In this document: positions 1 to 5,102 of the stretch, piece by piece
Position numbering within the stretch: the stretch's first letter is position 1
How the letters are laid out: each line of letters begins with the position of its first letter
Source of the DNA: Pseudothermotoga sp.
Lineage (GTDB): Bacteria > Thermotogota > Thermotogae > Thermotogales > DSM-5069
Length of the DNA stretch: 5,102 nt
Direction of reading: 5' to 3'
Assembly (NCBI GenBank): GCA_028276125.1
Contig: JAPYWY010000140.1
Location: 1 to 5,102, forward strand
The notes under the pieces: model-generated
Told to the model about the DNA's origin: nothing
What the model saw: only the letters and a program-made list of their open reading frames with translations
Database searches by the model: none
Program-made: the position numbers and the translations under genes

Positions 1-476
1 ATGAAAGTTGGCTCAGATCCTTTCTTGGGTAGCGAGGGACTGCCAGGGTTGATGATCAACTTGGATCCGATCCAATCGAACCTGGGAACGTGCGTATGAC
101 CATACAAGAGAACGCGTGCGTTGTGCTCTTCGAGGAAATGGAGCAGTTGTTCTTCATTTTGAAAAAACTCCCCATGGCTCATGATGAAATTCACTTGACC
201 GAAGCTCACCGAGGAAACTTTCGGGGCTTCAGAAATTCCGAGAACCAGCAGATCGACATCGGCATCACAGTTGCCGCGAACCAAGAAGAGATTCTCGCAC
301 CTCAGTTCCTCCGCAAGCTTGGCAGGGTTATATCCATCGGGTATGGGGTTCCTCGGTCCGTGGTACAACACATCTCCAAGGTGATGAACTTCATCCACTT
401 CACCCACGAGCGATTTCAACCTCTGCCAGCTCGCGAGCGAACCGTGTGTGTCGGAGACAATGAGGATCCTTCTCAA
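1..476 (-). CDS. yfcE: YfcE-like metallophosphodiesterase (3' end beyond window)
   Basis: This is a calcineurin-like metallophosphoesterase of the YfcE/MJ0936 type, a small cytoplasmic metal-dependent phosphodiesterase whose physiological substrate is generally unknown. The visible 158 residues carry the full metal-binding set in order: DTHG (D9, H11), GD (D35), GNCD (N69, D71), SHG (H101) and GHTH (H127, H129), followed by NPGS at 143-146. The segment HGPRNPIPDGYNP (39-51) is characteristic of the YfcE subfamily. No stop codon is reached, so the gene runs off the left edge; full-length homologues are around 180 residues, so perhaps 20-25 are missing. The start is TTG at 476: an in-frame TGA lies just upstream and an AGGAGG site sits 10 bases before it. 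It begins 4 bases after the permease stop and is the last visible gene of the acyP-tmk-permease-yfcE run. The family call is firm from the motifs; the substrate is not known. Confidence 0.93.
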   Translation of the reverse strand, partial: MRRILIVSDTHGSLASWQRLKSLVGEVDEVHHLGDVLYHGPRNPIPDGYNPAKLAEELRCENLFLVRGNCDADVDLLVLGISEAPKVSSVSFGQVNFIMSHGEFFQNEEQLLHFLEEHNARVLLYGHTHVPRFDWIGSKLIINPGSPSLPKKGSEPTF

Positions 477-480
477 CGGA

Positions 481-1587
481 TCATCTCCTCCTCAGCTTCA
501 ACGATCCAAGTACTACACAGAGTGCAACTGAAACCACTGTGAGCAACGCAATCTTTTTGATGTCATTCAAGATGTCAAGTGCGAAAAGCTGTTGTTTCCT
601 CAACGAATAAATCGTCAGGAAAAGTGGATAGTTTCGTGCGAAGACCTGCAGACGTGCGGGCATCGACGACAGTGGCACAACACTACCACTGAAATAGAAG
701 CTGACCGCAGTCAGAGCGACACTGAACATCGATGAGACCTGCATGTTCGGCGAGATGGCCGAAAGGATCAAGCCAACGCTGGCATGGAACAAAGAGTTCA
801 AAGCTATCAACGTCAGCGTGGTTGGGGTGATGAGTTGCACCTTGAATCGAAGAAGTATGAGGAGCGCGGCCACGGAGACGATCAGACCTATCGATGTGTA
901 GGCCAAGATCTTCGACGCAACATAGGTGAACCCTCTCACGTCCATCGATACGAACAACTCCGTCAGTTTCGACTGCTCGTCCATCTGAAAGGAACTGGAA
1001 ACGATCGCGAGTAGAACGCAAGCACTCGAAAGGAAGACGGTGATGGGTATCAACAACGAAGTTAAGTTCAAGACCTTCTCTCTCTCGAGCGCTGAAAGTT
1101 TCGGTGCGGGATAACCAGGAGAGGTGAACAGAAACCTTATGACCTGTGGGTCGAAGAACGGACTGCCGTTCAGATCTTCGAACAAGGAACGGAAGGTCCT
1201 GTACATGACGGTGGAAACCTGCAGATCCACAGGACTCGGGATAAAGATCAATTCGGTTTGCTGTGCTGCGTAGAGTTTTCTGGAGAAATCCTTTGGTATG
1301 ACAACCACGGCCTGCAGATCACCACTGAGCAACTTCTGCTGATAATCTTCCGACACATAAATGATGTTGCCACCTCTGAACATGGACATCACGACGCCCA
1401 CAGTCAAGCGCGACAGGGGGTCCGTGTCGAGGTTGAGTATTCCTATCCTCGTTTGCAAGAATCCAAGACTGGAGAATAGCACGATCGCGATGATGGTGAT
1501 GATCACCGGAACAATCAGTATCAGCATGAGCGAGTAAGGATTCTTCAAAGTTCTCTTCAGTTCTGCTGAAAGCATACTCAAGAACAC
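481..1587 (-). CDS. ABC-2 type transporter permease
   Basis: This is probably the membrane subunit of an ABC-2 family exporter. From the GTG start the protein has 368 residues. One hydrophobic segment near the N-terminus (about 20-42) is followed by a long, mostly polar extracytoplasmic domain (about 43-173). Five further membrane segments follow, near 175-198, 229-247, 258-277, 284-305 and 344-363. This one-plus-five layout with a large first outer loop is typical of the drug/lipid/peptide exporter permeases in the ABC2_membrane_3 group. The polar stretch at about 202-223 (DEQSKLTELFVSMDVRGF) sits where such permeases contact their ATPase. No Walker motif is present and no ATPase gene is in the window, so the partner and cargo are unknown. 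GTG at 1587 is preferred because it follows the tmk stop by one base and lies 10 bases after an AGGAGG site. A longer frame from TTG at 1611 would overlap tmk and lacks such a site. The C-terminus is KLRRR. Confidence 0.85.
   Translation of the reverse strand: MFLSMLSAELKRTLKNPYSLMLILIVPVIITIIAIVLFSSLGFLQTRIGILNLDTDPLSRLTVGVVMSMFRGGNIIYVSEDYQQKLLSGDLQAVVVIPKDFSRKLYAAQQTELIFIPSPVDLQVSTVMYRTFRSLFEDLNGSPFFDPQVIRFLFTSPGYPAPKLSALEREKVLNLTSLLIPITVFLSSACVLLAIVSSSFQMDEQSKLTELFVSMDVRGFTYVASKILAYTSIGLIVSVAALLILLRFKVQLITPTTLTLIALNSLFHASVGLILSAISPNMQVSSMFSVALTAVSFYFSGSVVPLSSMPARLQVFARNYPLFLTIYSLRKQQLFALDILNDIKKIALLTVVSVALCVVLGSLKLRRR
484..492 (-). promoter_or_regulatory. Ribosome binding site of yfcE, inside the permease gene end
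   Basis: The minus strand reads AGGAGGAGA here, with AGGAGG at 492-487 and 10 bases to the TTG start at 476. It lies wholly inside the last codons of the permease gene and fixes the TTG as the start, since no other start codon is available between it and the upstream in-frame stop. Translation of yfcE is probably coupled to termination on the permease gene. Confidence 0.75.
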
Positions 1588-1588
1588 G

Positions 1589-2188
1589 TCATTTTCTCCT
1601 CCTTTTCTCAAACTCCTCGACGATGAATCGATGCACGGTCAACCTGTCAAGGTCTCCATCGATGAGAACGAATCTTTCAGGTTCATCCTTCAGCAGTTCC
1701 AAATAGCCCTGCCTGACTCTGCTCAAGAATTCCTCGCCCTCGGATTCGATCCTGTCGAAATGTTTCTTTCGGGACAACGCCACCCTCACGGGAACATCTA
1801 TGTAGAAAGTCAGATCGGGTTTCAACCCGCCGGTTGCGAAGTCGTTCAGACGCTTAACGGTTTCAACACCCAGTCCTCTCGCGAAACCTTGGTACGCAAC
1901 ACTCGAATCGGCAAACCTGTCGGTGACAACCAATTTGTTTTGTGCCAAGGATGGTTTTATGACAGTCTCAACCAACTGAGCACGACTGGCTAAGAACAAG
2001 AGCAGTTCCGTCTTCGGAATCATGCCTTGCGATGACAACAGGATGTTTCTGATCAACTCACCAATGGGTGTTCCACCAGGTTCCCTCACGTAGACGAAGT
2101 CAATACCGTTTCTTTTCAGATAATCCAAGAATAACTGAACCTGCGTTCCTTTCCCACTTCCATCGATACCCTCGAAACTGATGAACAC
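1589..2188 (-). CDS. tmk: Thymidylate kinase (dTMP kinase)
   Basis: Phosphorylates dTMP to dTDP with ATP in the cytoplasm, the step that joins the salvage and de novo routes to dTTP. From the chosen start the protein has 199 residues, normal for bacterial Tmk. A P-loop, GIDGSGKGTQ, lies at 7-16 with K13. The dTMP-site segment REPGGTPIGE lies at 35-44, the DRF motif at 90-92 is followed by SSVAYQG, and FYIDVP at 128-133 precedes the Arg-rich lid region (SRKKHFDRIE, 139-148). The P-loop has Gly where the Walker consensus has Ser/Thr, as in adenylate kinases (GKGTQ). GTG at 2188 is preferred because GAGGTG sits 6 bases upstream and because Tmk proteins usually begin shortly before the FEG of the P-loop strand. 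GTG codons at 2197 and 2194 are possible but overlap that site. The gene starts 10 bases after the acyP stop and ends 1 base before the permease start. The end codes for KRRRK. Confidence 0.96.
   Translation of the reverse strand: MFISFEGIDGSGKGTQVQLFLDYLKRNGIDFVYVREPGGTPIGELIRNILLSSQGMIPKTELLLFLASRAQLVETVIKPSLAQNKLVVTDRFADSSVAYQGFARGLGVETVKRLNDFATGGLKPDLTFYIDVPVRVALSRKKHFDRIESEGEEFLSRVRQGYLELLKDEPERFVLIDGDLDRLTVHRFIVEEFEKRRRK
1596..1603 (-). promoter_or_regulatory. Ribosome binding site of the permease, inside the tmk end
   Basis: The minus strand reads AGGAGGAG, with AGGAGG at 1603-1598 and 10 bases to GTG at 1587. It is embedded in the last codons of tmk and decides for GTG 1587 over the upstream TTG at 1611. 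Its geometry is the same as that of the yfcE site. Confidence 0.72.
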
Positions 2189-2194
2189 ATCCAC

Positions 2195-2200
2195 CACCTC
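2195..2200 (-). promoter_or_regulatory. Ribosome binding site of tmk
   Basis: The minus strand reads GAGGTG at 2200-2195, a six-base match to the anti-SD of 16S rRNA, 6 bases before GTG at 2188. It overlaps the last base(s) of the acyP stop codon and favours the 199-residue Tmk over the 202-residue form starting at 2197. Confidence 0.65.
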
Positions 2201-2468
2201 AGTGTACTATGTCGAAACTTCTGTACCCTTGAACGGGAACTTCTTCGACACGAATGTCCGTCACGATGGCCATGGTTGGTCCTCTGCTGACTTCATCCAA
2301 GAAACGCTCCAAAACTGCCTCTTCTCCCTCAGCGTGGATCTCCACCGTACCGTCTTCGGCGTTCCTCACATAACCGGTCACGTTCAATCTCTTCGCAACT
2401 CTGTAGGTGAAGTGCCTGAAGCCAACTCCCTGAACGTGCCCAAAGATCTTCACGAAGATAGCCTTCAA
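2199..2468 (-). CDS. acyP: Acylphosphatase
   Basis: Hydrolyses acyl phosphates (carboxyl-phosphate anhydrides such as acetyl phosphate) to the carboxylate and phosphate; a small soluble cytoplasmic enzyme. From TTG at 2468 the protein has 89 residues, the usual length for a single-domain acylphosphatase. The N-terminal signature GHVQGVGFRHFT occupies 10-21, with the phosphate-binding Arg at 18. GYVRN at 32-36 supplies the catalytic Asn at 36, followed by DGTVEIHAEG, and a hydrophobic C-terminal strand ends in SFDIVH. TTG is preferred over an in-frame GTG at 2489 because GGGGTGA lies directly upstream and MKAIFVKIFG is a typical family start. It is the first gene of the minus-strand run, diverges from guaB across about 80 bases, and its stop nearly touches the tmk site. 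The cellular role of bacterial acylphosphatases is not well settled. Confidence 0.95.
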   Translation of the reverse strand: MKAIFVKIFGHVQGVGFRHFTYRVAKRLNVTGYVRNAEDGTVEIHAEGEEAVLERFLDEVSRGPTMAIVTDIRVEEVPVQGYRSFDIVH

Positions 2469-2472
2469 ACTT

Positions 2473-2479
2473 TCACCCC
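2473..2479 (-). promoter_or_regulatory. Ribosome binding site of acyP
   Basis: The minus strand reads GGGGTGA at 2479-2473, 4 bases before TTG at 2468. It resembles the GGAGGTGA consensus and supports the short 89-residue protein over the GTG start at 2489. Confidence 0.6.
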
Positions 2480-2506
2480 TTCTTCCCACATTGAAGGTAC
2501 CAGAGA

Positions 2507-2515
2507 TGCTATAAT
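2507..2515 (+). promoter_or_regulatory. guaB promoter, extended -10
   Basis: The plus strand reads TGCTATAAT: a perfect TATAAT at 2510-2515 preceded by the extended -10 TGn. No good -35 lies 16-18 bases upstream; a TTGAAG at 2491-2496 is only 13 bases away. Extended -10 promoters can work without a strong -35. Transcription would start near 2522, giving a leader of about 28 bases before the guaB TTG. Confidence 0.7.
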
Positions 2516-2525
2516 TCTAAAAAAC

Positions 2526-2534
2526 ATCATACCA
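2526..2534 (-). promoter_or_regulatory. Candidate promoter of the acyP operon, extended -10
   Basis: The minus strand reads TGGTATGAT: TATGAT at 2531-2526, five of six consensus bases, with TGn at 2534-2532. A weak -35 candidate, TTCAAG at 2554-2549, lies 17 bases upstream and overlaps the guaB start codon. Transcription would start near 2519, about 50 bases before acyP. An alternative -10, TAGAAT at 2519-2514, lacks the TGn and a -35. This is the weaker of the two promoter calls. Confidence 0.42.
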
Positions 2535-2535
2535 G

Positions 2536-2544
2536 AAGGAGGTG
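2536..2544 (+). promoter_or_regulatory. Ribosome binding site of guaB
   Basis: AAGGAGGTG is a nine-base perfect complement to the 3' end of bacterial 16S rRNA and lies 5 bases before TTG at 2550. It decides the guaB start, even though the same reading frame stays open for another 123 codons upstream. Confidence 0.88.
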
Positions 2545-2549
2545 TCCTC

Positions 2550-4013
2550 TTGAAGTACGAAGAAGCACTCACTTTCGATGACGTCCTTTTGGTTCCACAG
2601 TACAGCGAGGTCTTGCCTTCGCAGACCGATGTGAGGACCAGGCTCGTTAAAGACATCTGGATCAACATACCGCTGGTCAGCGCAGCCATGGACACCGTAA
2701 CGGAGGCCGCATTGGCCAAAGCGTTGGCACGTGAGGGTGGGGTTGGAGTCATACACAGGAACATGCCCATAGAGGAACAGGCACACCAAGTCAGCATTGT
2801 GAAGAGGGCGGAAAACGGAGTCATATACGATCCGATCACCGTAGGGCCCGAAGAAACCGTTGAGCAGGCGTTGAAGTTGATGTCGACGTACAAGATAGGC
2901 GGTTTGCCCGTCGTTGACGAAAAGACGAGGCTGCTCGGTCTCATAACGAACAGAGACATCAGGTTTGAAAGGAACCTCGCCAAACCCGTCAAACTGCTGA
3001 TGACCCCGCGTTCCAAACTCATCGTGGCGAAGCCGAGCGTCACTTTAGAAGAGGCAAAACAGATCCTTCACGAGCACAGGATTGAGAAACTTCCACTTGT
3101 GGACGATGGTGACAGATTGATGGGGATCATAACGATCAAGGACATAATGAGTGTGATCGAACATCCTCACGCAGCTCGCGACAGCAAAGGAAGACTCATA
3201 GTTGGAGCGGCGGTTGGAACAGGAGAGGATGTACTCGCGAGAGTCCAAGCCCTGAGGGATGCGCAGGTTGACTTCGTCGTTGTGGACACCGCTCATGGTC
3301 ATTCGAAAAAGGTCATCGAGACTGTGAAGAAAATAAAACTGAACTTTCCGAACCTGCCGCTGATCGCAGGAAACGTCGCCACAGCGGAGGGTGTGAAAGC
3401 CTTGGTTGAAGCTGGCGCCGATGGTGTTAAGGTGGGAGTTGGTCCAGGCTCGATCTGCACCACCCGTGTCGTCGCAGGTGTGGGTGTTCCACAGTTCACG
3501 GCCATCGTGGAGTGTGCAAAGATGGCGAGAGAACTTCAAGTGACACTGATTGCCGATGGGGGCATCAGATACTCCGGTGACATCGTCAAAGCCCTCGCCG
3601 CAGGTGCGGATTCGGTGATGATCGGTAGCATCTTCGCTGGAACGGAAGAAGCTCCGGGAGAAACGATCCTCTACCAAGGCCGAAAGTACAAAGCGTACCG
3701 AGGCATGGGAAGCGAATCAGCCATGAGAAGAGGAAGTGCAGACAGATACTTTCAAGCTGAGAATGCGAAGCTTGTACCTGAGGGCGTCGAAGGCATGGTG
3801 CCCTACAAAGGTACGGTCAAGGACGTGGTGCACCAGCTCGTCGGAGGACTCAGGTCCGGAATGGGTTATGTGGGGGCTCAGAATCTTGACGAGCTCAGGA
3901 GAAAAGCAAAATTCGTGAGGGTAACGCTCGCGGGTCTCAGAGAGAGCCACCCCCACGACATCATAATCACGAGGGAGGCTTCGAACTATTGGACCTCTTC
4001 ACCGCAGGAGTGA
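2550..4013 (+). CDS. guaB: IMP dehydrogenase
   Basis: Oxidises IMP to XMP with NAD+, the first committed and rate-limiting step of GMP synthesis; a cytoplasmic tetramer/octamer in this family. The 487 residues match the usual length. The N-terminal LTFDDVLLVP (7-16) and the first part of the TIM barrel (SAAMDTVTE at 44-52, GGVGVIHRNM at 63-72) come first. A CBS-domain pair follows at about 93-203, with TNRDI and TIKDI ends. The barrel then resumes with VVDTAHGH (244-251), AGNVAT (273-278) and the active-site loop GPGSICTTR (298-306) with catalytic C303. ADGGIR lies at 335-340. The mobile flap YRGMGSESAM (383-392) leads to DRYFQ (398-402), whose Arg-Tyr pair acts in XMP hydrolysis. All key residues are intact. 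The TTG start is set by a strong ribosome site and by the family's N-terminus. It has its own promoter and ends 3 bases from the stop of convergent glyS. Confidence 0.98.
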   Translation: MKYEEALTFDDVLLVPQYSEVLPSQTDVRTRLVKDIWINIPLVSAAMDTVTEAALAKALAREGGVGVIHRNMPIEEQAHQVSIVKRAENGVIYDPITVGPEETVEQALKLMSTYKIGGLPVVDEKTRLLGLITNRDIRFERNLAKPVKLLMTPRSKLIVAKPSVTLEEAKQILHEHRIEKLPLVDDGDRLMGIITIKDIMSVIEHPHAARDSKGRLIVGAAVGTGEDVLARVQALRDAQVDFVVVDTAHGHSKKVIETVKKIKLNFPNLPLIAGNVATAEGVKALVEAGADGVKVGVGPGSICTTRVVAGVGVPQFTAIVECAKMARELQVTLIADGGIRYSGDIVKALAAGADSVMIGSIFAGTEEAPGETILYQGRKYKAYRGMGSESAMRRGSADRYFQAENAKLVPEGVEGMVPYKGTVKDVVHQLVGGLRSGMGYVGAQNLDELRRKAKFVRVTLAGLRESHPHDIIITREASNYWTSSPQE

Positions 4014-4016
4014 TAT

Positions 4017-5102
4017 TCAATCTCTTCGTATCAGCTGCGTTAAGTCACCGACGAGCATGAACAGCTCGTCTATGTTTTTGAGAAAACCGAGTCTGTTTCG
4101 CCTTATGTCTTCTCTGTCAACCATGACGAACACTTCGTCGAAGTACTTGTCTATGTAGGGTTTCAGAGAAGACAAATTCTTTATCGCTCCTTCGTAATCG
4201 AGCTTCGATAAGCTTTCTATCACCTTTGGTTTCACGGATACGAACTGGTTCAGCAGTTCCACCTCTGCTTCTTCTTCGAACAGAGCACCATCGAAGTGCT
4301 TTTCAGGATGGTTCTTCGTTATGTTGTGTACCCTTTCGAAACCTATGGCAACGTTGTTGAAGTCCTCGCTTTGACACGCCTTCGTCAGAGCTTGAGCCGA
4401 CAGATAACCACGCAAAGGTCTTGTCCAAAGATGGTTCACAGCGCGAGCTATGTCGAACGAGAAACCTTGAGACAACAAGAAAGCGTAGAAACGCGAGTTC
4501 ATGAACTCAAAGAGTTTAGTCTCATCGAAATCTATGCTCAAAAGCTTCTTCGCCATCAGCAAGAGCTCGGCAAGATCGATGTCCCACCCGAAACGAACGA
4601 TGGACCAATAGATGGTGTCGGCTTTGGTCCTCAAACCGTAGGGGTCTTTCGAACCACTCGGAAGATTACCCATCGCGATGTTACCCACGATCGTGTCTAT
4701 TCTGTCGCACACGCCTATCAACGCACCGAGTTCACTCTTAGGTTCCTGCGAGTACTGATCTTCGAGCGCGAAAGCCACCGACTCGTCTTCACCGTCGAGC
4801 AGTGCGTAGATCCTTCCGATGACACCTTGAAGCTCTGGAAATTCGTACACGACGTGCGTTGCGATGTCAGCTTTACTCAGAAAGGCGGCACGCATGGCCT
4901 TGTCCAACAACGAAGCCTTGGAGAGTTTCTCAATCACGTATCGAGCCAATTCTCGCGTTCGGACCACTTTGTCGTAGAGAGTACCCAATTCCTTTTGAAA
5001 AACCATCTGCTTCAACTTTTCGTTGAATTCTTCCAGTCTGTGTCTCCTGTCTATCTCAAAGTAATACCGTGCATCCTCCAACCTTGCGTTCACGACGCTC
5101 TC
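4017..5102 (-). CDS. glyS: Glycyl-tRNA synthetase beta subunit (5' part beyond window)
   Basis: The beta subunit of the bacterial heterotetrameric (alpha2-beta2) glycyl-tRNA synthetase, which binds tRNA-Gly and works with the catalytic alpha subunit (GlyQ) to charge glycine. The window holds 361 C-terminal residues and the stop, roughly half of a protein of about 650-700. Visible family landmarks, numbered in this fragment, are VNARLEDARYYFEID (4-18), EFPELQG (87-93), and the PSGSKDPYGLR segment (148-158) preceded by CDRIDTI. The C-terminal helical anticodon-binding (DALR-like) region ends with YIDKYFDEVFVMV and RRNRLGFLKNI (316-345). The frame is open to the right edge (residues ESV precede the VNA), so the GTG at 5093 is an internal Val codon, not a start. 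In many bacteria glyQ lies directly upstream of glyS, which would place it to the right of this window. The gene converges on guaB and carries the candidate guaB terminator in its last 20 codons. Confidence 0.96.
   Translation of the reverse strand, partial: ESVVNARLEDARYYFEIDRRHRLEEFNEKLKQMVFQKELGTLYDKVVRTRELARYVIEKLSKASLLDKAMRAAFLSKADIATHVVYEFPELQGVIGRIYALLDGEDESVAFALEDQYSQEPKSELGALIGVCDRIDTIVGNIAMGNLPSGSKDPYGLRTKADTIYWSIVRFGWDIDLAELLLMAKKLLSIDFDETKLFEFMNSRFYAFLLSQGFSFDIARAVNHLWTRPLRGYLSAQALTKACQSEDFNNVAIGFERVHNITKNHPEKHFDGALFEEEAEVELLNQFVSVKPKVIESLSKLDYEGAIKNLSSLKPYIDKYFDEVFVMVDREDIRRNRLGFLKNIDELFMLVGDLTQLIRRD
4050..4079 (+). terminator. Candidate intrinsic terminator of guaB, inside glyS
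   Basis: GACGAGC at 4050-4056 pairs perfectly with GCTCGTC at 4064-4070, giving a 7-bp GC-rich stem with a 7-base loop. The tail TATGTTTTT (4071-4079) has seven T in nine, and a run of five. The structure begins 37 bases after the guaB stop and points in the guaB direction. On the opposite strand the T-run lies before the hairpin, so it should not stop glyS transcription. The bases also encode the IDELFMLVGD region of GlyS, so the stem could be chance in coding sequence, and the T-run does not begin cleanly at the stem base. Confidence 0.5.

Noticed and set aside
90..542. Plus-strand open frame of 150 codons
   Set aside because: It is antisense to yfcE, whose full metal-binding motif set is read on the minus strand.
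1631..1993. Plus-strand open frame of 120 codons
   Set aside because: It is antisense to tmk and shows no recognisable family features.
2181..2549. In-frame open extension of guaB upstream of TTG 2550, about 123 codons
   Set aside because: It runs antisense to acyP and the end of tmk, has no family similarity, and the strong AAGGAGGTG site plus the normal IMP dehydrogenase N-terminus place the start at 2550.
2465..3677. Two long minus-strand open frames (192 and 210 codons) opposite guaB
   Set aside because: They are antisense to intact, conserved guaB codons; the translated peptides look like low-information mirror sequence with no recognisable motif, and they would lie between the guaB promoter and its body without their own convincing signals.
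3890..3945. Possible minus-strand terminator for glyS inside guaB (hairpin around CGCGAGCG / CCCTCACG followed by AATTTTGCTTTTC)
   Set aside because: The stem has two mismatches in eight positions and the T-runs are broken; too weak to call without folding or 3'-end data.
4011..4019. Near-palindrome TGATATTCA joining the two stop codons
   Set aside because: It follows from two facing TGA stops separated by three bases; no further symmetry extends outward.
5091..5093. GTG as a start codon for a short glyS-like gene
   Set aside because: The frame continues open to the window edge and the conserved beta-subunit region (VNARLEDAR) spans this codon, so it is internal.

Overview
The window looks like a stretch of core chromosome from a thermophilic bacterium, most likely of the Thermotogae (Thermotoga or Pseudothermotoga type). 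This rests on protein style (Lys/Glu/Arg-rich, AGA/AGG arginine codons), strong Shine-Dalgarno (SD) sites, frequent TTG/GTG starts and tight gene packing. It is an inference from the sequence alone and no database was searched. I see no mobile element, CRISPR array, tRNA, rRNA or sign of recent transfer.

Layout. Positions 1-2468 hold four minus-strand genes, read right to left: acyP (acylphosphatase), tmk (dTMP kinase), an ABC-2 type permease, and a YfcE-like metallophosphodiesterase cut by the left edge. The gaps between them are 10, 1 and 4 bases, so they very probably form one operon. Positions 2469-2549 are a short divergent control region with two extended -10 promoters facing each other. 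Positions 2550-4013 hold guaB (IMP dehydrogenase) on the plus strand. Positions 4017-5102 hold the C-terminal half of glyS (glycyl-tRNA synthetase beta subunit) on the minus strand, converging on guaB with only 3 bases between the stop codons. A hairpin plus T-run inside the end of glyS is a good candidate guaB terminator.

The genes are mostly housekeeping: guaB makes XMP for GMP synthesis, tmk makes dTDP for DNA synthesis and glyS charges tRNA-Gly. AcyP and YfcE are small hydrolases, and the permease is probably half of an exporter whose ATPase is not visible here. I see no clear shared pathway beyond a general nucleotide and housekeeping theme. I found no convincing undescribed system. The most interesting points are fine-scale: the overlapping opposed promoters, the guaB terminator embedded in glyS, the SD sites that force Arg-rich C-termini on the upstream proteins, and five consecutive genes without an ATG start.
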